Below, piece by piece: positions 24,945-35,753 of a stretch of 64,000 nucleotides of DNA (position 1 is its first letter; each line of letters starts with the position of its first letter). The notes beneath the pieces were generated by a model, which searched no databases, was not told the DNA's origin, and saw only the letters and a list, made by a program, of their open reading frames with translations. The translations under genes and the position numbers were made by a program. The DNA is taken from NCBI GenBank assembly GCA_947650285.1, contig CANTFL010001488.1:310001-374000 (forward strand). Direction: 5' to 3'. The DNA comes from Hyaloperonospora brassicae. Lineage: Eukaryota > Oomycota > Peronosporomycetes > Peronosporales > Peronosporaceae.

Positions 24945-26270
24945 CTAGATCGCGCCAACTGACGCTTTCGCCTCCTTGGCGGCGAGGTACTTGGACATGC
25001 GCTGTGCAAGCAATAGCGACGGATACTCAACAAGGTAGTACGTTACCGTTGACAGGATCGTGACGAGAACCAGTCGAGCAAACAGCCGATCGAAGTAATA
25101 TGGTTGTGTATCTGGTGTAGTGTCCTGAATCACGAATGAATGCATGAGGTAGACCGAAAACCCAATCTTGCCCCAATAGCGAAGCACGTTCCACTCGAAC
25201 GCCGTCGACACCCAAGAAGGCTGGACCATCTCAATCACGATAAGCACAGACACAAGTCCGCTTACGTTTGGGGCTCCATTGTAGGGTGGCCCTTGGTCCA
25301 CTTGAGTCCAATGGAACAGCAAACCACGAAACGACACACTGAGCAGGACCACGATCGTCAACCACTCGACAGCTCGGACGACTACTGTGTGCCACCACCG
25401 GAATGCAAACTCCGTCTTTTTCATCCACAAATCCACTTTCACAAACACCAACGCTGCCAACGAACCCGTCAAGAACGTTGAAATGTGCGTTCGTAGAGTC
25501 ATATGATCGAACCTGACCGTGCTGAAACCCTCGTAGACCACCCACACAGTCAAGGGCAGGGCACCGGCCCACCACATCCGACGCATACCCAACACAGCCA
25601 AGACGAAAACGGGAATGACGAAGTAGTACGCGATCTCGAGCGGCAGTGACCAAAACACGTGGTAGCGATAGTCGAAATCGAATACGAGCGTTCTCAACGT
25701 GTTGAAGGGTGGGGAGTATGGTCTTTCATAAAGAAAGAGGTAACGTCCGCGGTCTTCGGGTGCCATAAGTGCCAGGATCGTCACGGTGACGAAGAAGAGG
25801 GGGTACACCCGAAGGAACCGTTTCTGAAAGTAGTCGGCAAGCACATACTTCCACGTGCGGAGGTTCGCACCTTGTGCAAGCAGCTTCATGCTCTTCTTCA
25901 TGAACAGCCACGTCAGGAGAAACGAAGACAGCACAAAGAAGATATCGACACCAATGGCCCCGGGTTGTAGAGGCAATGCGAAGTCAGAGGAGTGCTGGAG
26001 AACAACGAGCATGGCTGCGAGACCACGCACACCATCGAGGAACAACACTTTTGTTGGTGGGGCAGAAGGTGCTTCCGATGTTTTTTTCGACGTCGTCTCA
26101 GTGCTGGCAGTAGATCGAGTCAGCAGCGCCTCCTCCTCCACATCTGACCCCGGTGGCGAGTGAACGTGGTCCGAGATCTCGATCACTTCGAGCCCGATCA
26201 ACTCGACGGGCGACACCTCATAACTCCCTCCTCTTCGTGACACGTCACTACTTATCGAGCCGCGATGCAT
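24945..26270 (-). CDS. Acyltransferase family 3 membrane protein, 441 aa
   Basis: Integral membrane O-acyltransferase of the acyltransferase-3 (OafA/NolL-like) family, which moves acyl groups onto sugars or lipids; the substrate cannot be read from sequence. ATG is at 26270-26268. A Ser/Thr/Glu-rich, probably cytosolic tail (residues 1-73) precedes the conserved first helix with LDGVRGLAAMLVVLQH, whose His93 is the likely catalytic residue. GVDIFFVLSSFLLT (107-120) and RFLRVYPLFF (151-160) are the other family signatures. About ten hydrophobic segments follow, including VFWSLPLEIAYYFVIPVF and IGFSVYLMHSFV near the C-terminus. The length is normal for the family. No introns or breaks are visible. 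It stands alone between solo LTRs. Confidence 0.92.
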   Translation of the reverse strand: MHRGSISSDVSRRGGSYEVSPVELIGLEVIEISDHVHSPPGSDVEEEALLTRSTASTETTSKKTSEAPSAPPTKVLFLDGVRGLAAMLVVLQHSSDFALPLQPGAIGVDIFFVLSSFLLTWLFMKKSMKLLAQGANLRTWKYVLADYFQKRFLRVYPLFFVTVTILALMAPEDRGRYLFLYERPYSPPFNTLRTLVFDFDYRYHVFWSLPLEIAYYFVIPVFVLAVLGMRRMWWAGALPLTVWVVYEGFSTVRFDHMTLRTHISTFLTGSLAALVFVKVDLWMKKTEFAFRWWHTVVVRAVEWLTIVVLLSVSFRGLLFHWTQVDQGPPYNGAPNVSGLVSVLIVIEMVQPSWVSTAFEWNVLRYWGKIGFSVYLMHSFVIQDTTPDTQPYYFDRLFARLVLVTILSTVTYYLVEYPSLLLAQRMSKYLAAKEAKASVGAI

Positions 26271-26826
26271 CGGAGGTCTCGGCTGTTGTTGTTGTTTGTG
26301 CGGTGCGTTGCTGAAAGCAGAATATAAATAGACACGTGACTGAAGCTGGTGTGGTTTGGCACTGCGACAGATACCTAAATGTGGTGTGGTTCACGCGAAT
26401 GAAGATTGCCGGAAGCTGGCACCCAAATCGAGCATGAACGGATCCCGTGGGACAGCGATACGGCGTCGTGCGCGTGGGCCTGTCCAGAAGTTGAGACGTC
26501 GGAGCTATGTCGATGCAGTGCGAAAAAAAGGGGACTTCTGTAAAAAAGGTTTGTCACTGGACGTGTCAAAACGTTGAGGCTGAGATTTTATCTCGATTAT
26601 AATTCGGACGAATCCTAAATTAGAAACAGTAGCCTGTTTACAAATCAAGCAAATTGGTCATCCTGAGCTTGAACATAATTTTTGATTTGATAAGACTTCA
26701 TTACTCGGTTTAAAACGCGATTCAATGTCAACCATTCACGATGGGGGCAGGGTTGCTTCAGATATTGAACAACTGCACGTATATACATCCAGTGCGATGC
26801 AGAAAGATACTCTTGGACCAACATAG
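26271..26826. other. Upstream flank of acyltransferase
   Basis: Must contain the acyltransferase promoter and leader. No other gene is recognised. The last bases (CATAG, 26822-26826) nearly match CAAAG after the next LTR (4 of 5), a probable mutated target duplication. Confidence 0.45.
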
Positions 26827-27284
26827 TGTAACGGTGTGAGACCGTTACATAAAAATCGATTCGAATGTATCAATTTTTGAATATTATCTATTTTAATAAT
26901 ATTCGATTGACATTACCCGTAAGAAGTAAGGTTGGCAGAATAGTATCCCCGAGGGTAATATTCGTGGTTGCTCCACTTCCTTTTTGATGTACACAATACA
27001 CCAACTAAACTATAACATTCGCTGCTGGACGCGCGCAATCGGTGGTGAGCAAGAAACCCACATACGAGATTGTAGTTTAATATAGTTAGATAAAGACAAA
27101 GATGGTTTATTGAAGACACAGAACTATATTAGTACAGTTCTACTTTTCCCTCAGACAGAGCTTTCGGGTTCTGTTTGATTCGGTTGAGCTTCGTTGCCAT
27201 GTGTACGTGACGTCGGTAGCAAGCAGCATTGTGTTCAGTAAATACAAGGTCTCCAGTCATCTGACAAGACCGTACCCCGTTACA
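26827..27284 (-). mobile_element. Solo LTR, hairpin-chain family, type B-like, reversed
   Basis: 458 bp from TGTAACGGT to CCCCGTTACA. The central CTGGACGCGCGCAATCGGTGG block is the reverse complement of that in the type B LTR, so the orientation is minus. The 3' terminal hairpin (plus coordinates 26827-26849) is TGTAACGGT/ACCGTTACA, fully paired, where types A and B have G-C at the third pair. The AAAAATCGAT/ATCAATTTTT stem (26851, 26869) is conserved with one mismatch, which is a G-T pair on the other strand. Confidence 0.88.
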
Positions 27285-27859
27285 CAAAGGGTATATTATG
27301 CATCGTCATTGTTTTAGCATTTTTCTAGGAAGCAGTAAACATGAATTTGCTACAACTAAGAAGCCACGCATCGGCTTATAAAAGAGGCAGGATCGTCAGA
27401 CTTAAGGATTTGAAAAACCTCGACCGCTTCTCACTCCGCACCTTTTGTATCCGAGTTGCTTTTCAAAATCAAGAGTAATTGGAAGACAACCTTAGCTGTG
27501 ATTACACGCAGCAAGAAAGTGAAGATAAGGTCTGGACTAAAAAAACTTTATCAGCAGATATTAGCGTTTGAAGAATCAAAGGTATGCCCGGTAAAGTCGT
27601 GGCATTTTTCAGGCGTCTTAACAAGATCTTAAAATGATGTCCAAGGTCGTGTGATCCTTCGATATACGATTTGACCTGAGCCGATTTGACCTAGGTAAAT
27701 GTTAGAGTTGTACCCGAAAGAATATGTTTTTCTATTTGTCGGTATTCTTCTTATTAGTAGGAATCTACAGTGTTCCAAACGTCGCTTCTAATGCACTCCC
27801 GGAATCTAGCGTATATAACATAAAATTGCGTTGTAATCACACTCTTTGTGGCTGCATTC
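27285..27859. other. No gene recognised; left flank of element 3
   Basis: No frames with motifs. The exact left boundary of the adjoining LTR could not be fixed, so its first bases may lie within the end of this interval. Confidence 0.4.
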
Positions 27860-29130
27860 ATATTGAAAAGTGCGGAGAAAGAATGATGGAAAGTTTGGAT
27901 CGTGCTAACCGCCTTAAGTACGAAACCAAATTTGATTGGTGGAGCGTACTCAGAGATGGACCCGTTGGCACGAGGGATGGGATCGACAGACTGAGTGAAG
28001 GATAACGATTGTTGAGATTGTGCGGATTGATCTATTATAAGGGCAAGCAGTAGTATAGTCACAGATCGACGATTGACCGATCGCGATTCGCGATCAACGA
28101 TTCGGACCACCACAGAAAAGGTGAACGACTGTATTACGTCATCCATAACAGAGATTGAATGATTGGTGAAAATGGAAGCAAGCTGGAGGAGCGGATTGTC
28201 AAAGTTATAAATCATGCGAGGTCTCAGGAGTGATATCGATTCGACGGCGGATGCCCGATCAAAGACGCAAAATATAGACAGAGATCTATTCTGGGTGTGT
28301 ACCGCTTGATTGTGTGATACGTATCTAGTGCGGACCACATACCGCGATCAACTACCCAAGCAGTTCCTTCCCGAGCGATCCACTACGGAGAGGATTACTA
28401 CCCTAGCGATCCACCACTAACGATCTACTATGGAGCGATTCACTACCTAGCGATTCGCTACGGAGCGATCCGCCACCCGAGTATCTGCTGTGGACCACAT
28501 GATGCGCGAGGTGAATTACATAGACAAGCGATATGCGACATTAAACTAGCGAACAGAAAGGCATAGTCATAGGTTTTAATTCTGGTTGGTTGACATCGAA
28601 CAGAATTTAATTTGAAACGAAAGAAACTCGTCGACTTCTCCCGGGCAGTATTTTTGGCCTTCCGTTGAATGGAGAGTGACCCGCATCTCTGCAAACGTTG
28701 CGTTTGGATTGTTTGGCCAGGCGGAACGTCAATTATCACCCTCCAACTGCAATCGTACGCGGTGAACCTTTCGTTTTGGACTCAAGATCGCGAGACGGCT
28801 CAAGTGGTCAGAAGGCTCGCGGATCAAGCGTCACCTTTGGATACAGGCGACTATGGGAATGCGTCCAAGTTACAAGCGATCGAGTGAAGAATTTCCAATC
28901 AACCAGCCCCTATTTTTGACCGGTTGACGAATTTCCACCCGATCAACCCCTATCCCTAAAACCGTCAAGTTCAGCTTCAACTCAAGTCCACCAAGAATAA
29001 CGCAATCCGCCCCACCGACGGGTACGTACACAAGGTCACAGAGCATAGAATCGGAGCACCCCCTCCGTTAGTCGATCGTCCGGGCGCCAATGGAGAGTCG
29101 GGATCACAAGGAATTTGTGATCATCACTCA
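27860..29130 (+). repeat. Element 3 left LTR
   Basis: Ends ...TCATCACTCA at 29130. It shares with the right LTR the blocks TTTGGCCAGGCGGAA, ACTCAAGATCGCGAGACGGC, CCGCCCCACCGACGGGTACG and GTCCGGGCGCCA. It contains an array of short repeats around GCGATCCACTACGG (28370-28490). The left boundary is approximate, and ~200 bp near 28030-28290 is absent from the right LTR. Confidence 0.8.
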
Positions 29131-29137
29131 TCCAAAC

Positions 29138-29156
29138 TGGTGCGCGTGCCCGGATC
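29138..29156 (+). other. Possible primer binding site of element 3
   Basis: TGGTGCGCGTGCCCGGATC begins 7 bases after the left LTR. TGG at its start is what a tRNA 3' CCA end would pair with, and the rest is GC-rich as in a tRNA acceptor arm. The matching tRNA was not identified. Confidence 0.45.
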
Positions 29157-29459
29157 TTCTGATGACTCGGGATTTTTTCGTGAGCCCCTGAGCGAAGAAG
29201 TCAAGATCAAGACTGAACCGGGGATAGAAGCGCCAGCAAAAGAGGGATCGTCGCAGACGCGTGAAAATGAAGTATATCCAGATCGTCAAAGCTTTGGGAG
29301 GGAATTTGACGACAAGAAAATAAAAGAGAAAGATCGGTTGCACGATCTGGAAGAAAAAATATAACTCTCTATCTTCGGGGGACCCGCAGATCGCGCTGCA
29401 ATATGCAGGATTAAAGTCCTAGGGAAATCCCTAAACGATTTTCATTCATATCGGAGGAA

Positions 29460-31508
29460 CGATCCGACATGCTGAAGAAAGAAGCTAGGAGTTTGGAGGA
29501 CCTTAAGAAGCTGGCCGTAGTAAAACAAGATCGAAATGTTTACACGAACAAGCAAGCCAAATGCAAGGTCAAAACGGAGAAGATAGATCAATAATATAAG
29601 TCAGTGAATCGCGAAGTGAAGTTTGAAGATTGTCGATTCGACGAAATCAGCCGAGAATACCATTTGAAGGAGCTGAAGAAGCTGTTGTCGAGCAATCCAG
29701 TGCTTAAGACGATAAAGTCGAAGCTGACCTGATCGCTACGCAGGCCAATATCAGCACCCGAACAAACCCCCAACGTGTTGGAGGCTCTCCGGCAGTAAAA
29801 AAATCTGCTAACTGAGGCAGGGTTTACTGCTGGAACGTTCGATGCGCAAACTCTACTAGAGTGCAACCAAGACCGTGTTATTGCCGTAGGACAGTCGCTG
29901 TTTAAAACGTTGAGTCCGCGCATAGGCGTACGCGACCCTGGAGACAACCGGACCCCGCCGATCGGCACCACGGATCGACAGATCACGTTGCAAGTCACGA
30001 TGGATCAAGTTCTCACACCGATCGACGATTCCCCAAATGGTGAACACACGGGATCGTCCCGTTATTCTTCAGCGGAGACGGAAGAGGAATCGACCGACTC
30101 GATTGAAATTTGACGGATGTCACCAGGACCAAGGGGCGCGGATCGATTGCGGAAGAAGCTTGAACTGACCGAGGCAGAAGCTCGATCGAGAAAGCCACCG
30201 GCAACGCAGTTCATGAACATGGTGGAAGCAGAGCAGGTGAATTCCTATTTTCGAGCAGCTATGAGGAAACAAGAGCTAGAACGAGCCCGTACATATACCG
30301 GACGATCGGCTACTCACCAACCTGAACCGGAGATTTATGTGCCAGATATAGACATGGAATCGGTTGGATCGCGTCCTAGTAGATTGCACAACTACGGTCG
30401 TGAGCACCGAGACCACGGTAATAACAGACTACCGCAGGTGGCAAGTTCACGGGAAGCGGATGGTGGTGGGTTCTCTAACCAAATAATTCGGATGTCTGCC
30501 AAGTTTGAATTGAAAGAGTTTTCCGGACGAGAAAAAATGAAGAACAGGCAAGAAACTGGATCAGTGAGGTGAAGTCGGCGTTCCTACGTGATCAAGCGCC
30601 TGATGCGGAGAAGCGCCTGGTGTTCAGCGATCTTCTTACGGGGCCGGAGCGTGACTGGTATAATCAGATCAGCCGCTCGACGAGGACTTCGTAGAAGGCA
30701 CTCCTGGAAGGCTAAATACGTAGGGGAGAATAACAGTTCGGTCGGGAGACTCTACTAACATGCCCGTGAGCGATCGAACGAGACTCCATTGGAGTACTTG
30801 TACCGTCTGAATGTGGTTACTATCCGGGCGAAGATCCCGATACGAGATGGATCTCCCGCCATCCGCAAGGAACATGCGAATCATTATATTGGTACCCTGG
30901 ACGATCGTGATCTGGCGAGAATGTTATCGATGTTACGCCTTGGAGATGTAGACGACCTTGAATAAACTCTGCAAGAGTGAGAAAACATGGAAGTCCAAGA
31001 AGCTCACACATCTATGGAGTCGAGTAAATTTCGACAGCGCCTTACGTCAACCGCGGCCCAAATGCTAGCTAAACCAGCTCGAGCTGTGAGAGCGACCCAC
31101 GTAAAAAGCACGAGCAGTGGATCAGATGTTGACTCTAGCGGATCGGATACTGATTCGGATTGACGTAATGTGTACATGGCTGTAGCTGCGGATCGCGCTC
31201 AGAAGCCGGAAGAACCGCTCATCTCAAGTCAGGAATTCGAGCAAGAAAGACACCATGATCGTGGAAAGTCTTAAACAGTGTGTACGCACTGTGGATCGAA
31301 GAGACATGACGATCGCGGATGTTGGAAGCGACTGACGTGTCAGAAGTGTGGACGTAAGGGTCATCCTGCGGACAAATGTTACTACGTGTGCTTCGTATGC
31401 ATGAACGTCCACGATGAAGGAAAGTGCATGATGGAACAGTTTTACATCATGATCCGCCAGCGGTATGTCCCTACCAAGCAAGCCGGGATGTTGCGGGAAC
31501 AATTCTAG
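29460..31508 (+). pseudogene. Element 3 gag
   Basis: Broken Gag. Around 30495-30690 lies the capsid-type helical region (KFELKEFSGR, after a shift WISEVKSAFLRDQAPDAEK and LLTGPERDWYNQISRSTR), interrupted by a frameshift near 30540 and by stops. At 31278-31420 there are three closely spaced Cys/His knuckles: CTHCGSKRHDDRGC, CQKCGRKGHPADKC and CFVCMNVHDEGKC; the first two are CX2CX4HX4C and would bind the element's RNA. The upstream open frames (30117-30572) encode the charged N-terminal region. Stop codons at several sites exclude translation as one protein. Confidence 0.78.
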
Positions 31509-31814
31509 GAGATGCTAAATTAAGACGATCACCAGGTTGGAACCTGGTACGAGCCGAGAGTTCTAAGCTCTGCATATATATATTTGTGGAGAGGAAGTTG
31601 GTCGACGGAAGCGATGAATACATGATAGTCCAAATAATACATGTGATTCTTCAAACTGTCTTCGTTCCATTTCGAGTATAAGAAGACAAGATGAGTACGC
31701 CCGATTGCCCGCCAAGATGGGACTTGTCTTAGCGTCGGGCGAGTCAAGGGGATATTTGTAATACCATACACCAGTAAAATGGTTCAAGCAAGATTAAGTG
31801 GTTGGAAAGATTAT

Positions 31815-32196
31815 TAACAAATAGACCACAACGCTACTTGACTCTGGAGCTGAAATCCTGATCGTGGACACTGTCTTTGCTTTCAAGGAAGGATGTGTCA
31901 TCGACGATATTCTTAAACAGGAGTGTGTGGGGATAGGCGAAAACACGTACATGACCGAAGGACGTACCAAGATTAAGGTCACCCTAAACGGATCGCTGGT
32001 ATATTATTTTGATGTTTGGGTGGGTGGTCAAGTCGGTCAAGAAGCGATCCTGGATATGGATTTCATGGTACCCGCAGGTATACGTCTGTATTTAGCTGAT
32101 GGGACGCTGGTATTGCCGGATGAAGTGAGAATTCATCCAGCAAGACGCAGACCTCTGTACGGATCGTCCATGCAACCGATCATGGTCCCAGATTAG
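31815..32196 (+). pseudogene. Element 3 retropepsin-like protease
   Basis: The aspartic protease active site DSGA is encoded at 31840-31851 (TTLLDSGAEILIVD). A beta-rich ~100-residue segment follows, ending AILDMDFMVPAGIRLYLADG, where the family has its ILG-like hairpin. An in-frame TAG lies a few codons upstream (within 31820-31825), so the domain is cut off from gag. Confidence 0.75.
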
Positions 32197-32817
32197 CATG
32201 TGGTTCTACCGGTCGGTAGATCGGCAGAGGTAAGGATCCGCAATATACAGTTTTCGACAAGCTGTGGGTGAGACGCGATCCAAAGTGGGTGCCCACTGTA
32301 ACCACCGGGATGGGTCGGATCAGGTATTTACACCTGACAAATATCAGCGATAAAGAAGTGACCCTCTACCGCGGACCGGCTTTAGGCTGGAGTATGGATG
32401 CAGATATGGTGCTTTGATACCCAGGCTACGTCTCAGTTGGATCGCGACGATACAACGAGTGGTAGACTCTAGCATCAAAAGCAACGATAAAAAGAGACGG
32501 GATCTACCGCAAGGATACACTGGTCCGCTTGTGGATCACCCGCCAAACCCTACACCGACGAAGATGTTAAGTCGACCGAAATAGAATAATGGATCAACGG
32601 ACAGTCCTATCCGAGACGCGAAAACTGTTCCAAATGTGGAGCCACTATTACGTGTCGTTCACACGATCGAGGAGACGGACGGAGGCGTCGAGCACACATG
32701 GAGCCAATGACAGATGTTGCAACGAATAAGGACAGGGATTCCGATCGATCGCATGAAGGATCGCATGACGCGATTGATGACCTACAAGTGGATCATTGAT
32801 CAACTAACTTACTGCGT

Positions 32818-34110
32818 GTGATAAATATAATTCAAGAACAAAAGGCAAACGACGGAGTAGGCGATCAGACCAAGAAAGAGGCCGGCCCTTCACCAGAGGT
32901 AAAAATCGATGAAGAGCCATGTACGGAGGATGAAAGAATAGAGGAAGATCTGGATGTTTCTACCTATCGTCATGAAAGTGAGGAATTGTACGCCGAGGAT
33001 GTGGATCAGCACATGACGGTACTTCCCGACATTGTTACGCCCACTGTTGAAGTTGCGATCGACGTTATTCAGGTAGGCGATCCAGACGTACCGCTGGCTG
33101 ATGACCAAGAACGATTACGACAACTGATCTGGAGAAACAAGCACCTTCTTATTGGTAAAGGGAACGCACTCCCTTCAGCCTCACGAAGGGCGATATGCGA
33201 TATTGACGTGGGAGGAGCGAGCCCAATCTCACAGAGAGTACGGCCAGTAGCGCTCAAGCTCCGTAACAAATTCGTGGATTTATTAAATGGATGCTATCAG
33301 CCAAAATTATTCGGTCTTCCACATCACCATGGGCTTTGCCGATCGTCTTAATTATCAAGAGGAATGGCGAGGACATTCAATTGTGTATAATTTATCGACG
33401 GGTAAATCAGCTGACAAGGCTGATGGTTTATCCAATGCCGTTGATAAGTGAACTTTTACCAGATGTGGACAAAGCGATGTGGTACTGCTCAGTGGACATG
33501 GCAAGCGGATTTTGGGTAGTGGAGATGACGGAACGAGCAAAAAGTATTTCCGCGTTCATCAAGCCGTCGGGCTTGTTTGAATGGCTACGGATGCCGTTTA
33601 GGTTAAAGAATGCTCCGCAGATGTACCAACGCCCGATCGAAAATACATTGTATGGCTATTTGACGATCGGTGCGGGCCCAGACGCCTCCACTACGGAATC
33701 GTCCAAACGGATCGACGTGATCACAGAAGGAGAGCCGGACAACAGTCAGATTCCATCTGTGCTAGGTCGAAGATCGTACATCGATGACATATTTATTCCA
33801 GCTACATCGTGGGCCGATTTGTACGAAAGAGTGGATAGATTGATACGTGTATGCGACAAGTGGAATCTGTCGACCAGCCTGACCAAACGTTTTCGGAAAG
33901 GCGCAAGGTGGAATGTCTCGGTCATCAAGTATCACTCTCTGGATTGGAAGCCCACCTAAAGGACCTCGGATCGCTGGTGAATATTCCGATTCCCCAAACG
34001 CTGCGGTAGATGCGGTAGTTTTTAGGAAGTTTGAATTACTATAGCCGATTTATTGAAGACTTTGCGATATATACATCAGTGCTATACGAATTACGCGAAG
34101 CCGACTTTCA
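32818..34110 (+). pseudogene. Element 3 reverse transcriptase
   Basis: Two frames that overlap around 33291-33351. The first (32818-33351) carries the N-terminal linker and fingers start (SPISQRVRPVALKLRNK). The second (33291-33959) carries STSPWALPIVLIIKRNG, the palm (YCSVDMASGFWVVEM), FRLKNAPQMYQR and the catalytic YIDDIF at 33778-33795. Between the Q-R block and YIDD there is an insertion of ~40 residues rich in acidic and polar residues, longer than in elements 1 and 2. The connection region (FLGSLNYYSRFIEDFA) continues to ~34110 with two stops. Confidence 0.85.
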
Positions 34111-34191
34111 CGAGATCCGACGTAATGGTGAGGCGGAATCGTCAACACGGAATGGAAAGAGAGCTGACGACAGGAAGTATCGTGGTGATCA

Positions 34192-34310
34192 CGATCCAAA
34201 CCGTAACGGTGCTACAGGGGGCGATCCAAAGTTTCCGGTGCTGCAAGGGGCGATCCGAACCGTAACAGTGTTACAGGGGGCGATCCAGCGTTTTCCTGTG
34301 TTGCTAGGGG
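34192..34310 (+). repeat. Minisatellite inside pol
   Basis: Four tandem units of 29-30 bp, each starting CGATCC and ending AGGGG, arranged as two A-B dimers (A: AACCGTAACRGTGYTACAG core; B: GTTTYC core). It sits between the RT connection region and RNase H. Confidence 0.85.
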
Positions 34311-34329
34311 CGATTCTACCTGCACAGAC

Positions 34330-35520
34330 AGAAGCCGATGGGAGAAGGCGATGATTTCGTTCACTATGTTGAAGGATAAGATCGCTAAGACTCCGATTTT
34401 TTAACACTTTTATCCGGATCGCCCTCCGGTGATCGTCGTCTATGCTAGTAAATGAGCAGTATCTGCAGCTTTGCTACAAGAGCACGATGGAATGTACTGA
34501 CCCGTAACGTTCACAAGCCGAACGCCAAAACCCAGCGAGATTGACTATGGAATGGTGGAAAACGAGGTTTCAGCTCTGCTGCGTATCTTGGATATTAACT
34601 ACACTATGCTGGTTTCACAATAAATCAAGGTGTTTACGCGTCATTCAATGTTGGCCTGGCTGGTACCATCTTCGGATCTGAATGGGTGGCGAGGGAGATG
34701 TGCGGCGTTGTTATCGAACTGGATCTTAGGGGTCAAGAAGTGTGAAAAGGGAGAAGATGAAATACTTGGTACACTCGCCGTCATCATAACCCCGAGCGGA
34801 GAGGTCGACGAGATGTTGGTTGGAAGGTTTGGTGAGGTATATTCGGGTACGCGAACGACCCAATATATCCGGTATATAACAACCATGGTTTTTGAGAGGT
34901 AGTGGCATTTTTTTTAGCTACTGTGGGATTCAAACTGCAATTTTCATCCTCAGCATTTTTGTAGACATTGATGGGATTGAACCGACAGTCATCATCTTAT
35001 AGATTAGCCTACTGCACCACTAAGAGGTTGACGGGATATTGATCGCGATGTTGATCGCGATCGCCCCTCAGAAACAGCCGAAACAAGCTATAAGCATATC
35101 ACCCCCACGGTGGAGAATGGTGAAAGTGTTTGGGTGGTCAGTTTTGATCGATCGGCCCGAACCAAAGAAAAGGTGGGGCATATAGCGCAATAGTATGGAA
35201 GCTCCTAGAATGGAAGATAGTAACTGCTGCAGAAGAATATTCTACGGTCCTGACAGTGAATGAGGGTGAGTATCGTGGACTGCTACTAGATTTCGACCAT
35301 CTGGACGATCAGACGCGGGGGAGTATCATCATTTGTGGCGATTCGAACTTAGTGACCAGGCAGATGCGCGGAGAAATTGATTGCAAAGCGCCCGGATTAT
35401 ATTTGCTATGTCATAAGGCTATAAAGAAACCCCGATCGTGACCGATCCACGAATTTCTACATATGAAGAGGAACTGGAATCAAAGTGCCGATCGACTGGC
35501 AATCAAAGCGTTGCATCAAG
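34330..35520 (+). pseudogene. Element 3 RNase H region, interrupted by a SINE
   Basis: Scattered frames read as RNase H: VIVVYAS-type start near 34425, SEIDYGMVE-type segment near 34535, VFTRHSMLAWL near 34630, then after the SINE a second RNase H-like block (YRGLLLDFDHLDDQTRGSIIICGDSNLV near 35265, ending MRGEIDCKAPGLY). Two successive RNase H-type blocks suggest the dual arrangement seen in some Gypsy lineages, with the first degenerate; this is inference. Stops and shifts are frequent. Confidence 0.65.
34819..35053 (-). mobile_element. tRNA-derived SINE insertion
   Basis: The pol frame reads ...GAGATGTTG, is interrupted, and resumes after a second GATGTTG (34812-34818 and 35047-35053); removing the insert restores E-V-D-E-M-L-I-A-I-A. 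On the minus strand the insert has RNA polymerase III promoter-like boxes: box A TGGTGCAGTAGGC (35019-35007) and box B GGTTCAATCCC (34983-34973) at tRNA-like spacing, plus a second box-B-like GTTTGAATCCC (34935-34925). A non-coding tail of ~100 bp follows to ACCTTCCAAC. This fits a tRNA-derived short interspersed element with a 7 bp target duplication. Confidence 0.75.
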
Positions 35521-35753
35521 AGAAGGGAACGATCTCTTTATTCGAATAAGATCGTCAAAATTTACGTTTATTAAATTGGCTAGACGGGTTGTTGACACCC
35601 AAAAGGGTCGATCCGGTCGTGAAATTAGCTGCCGTCACCAGGTCAGCCGTAAGGAGACGACGATCGCCGGAAGTACTGCAAGAGGAATTCGTTCGGCAGG
35701 CCAGAATCGAGATAATCAAGCAAGCACAGTAAGAAGAGAGTTGGATCGCTAAC

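Noticed and set aside
34973..35019. Intact tRNA gene
   Set aside because: Box A and box B are present, but the arms do not fold into a complete tRNA with an acceptor stem; duplicated flanks show a SINE insertion.
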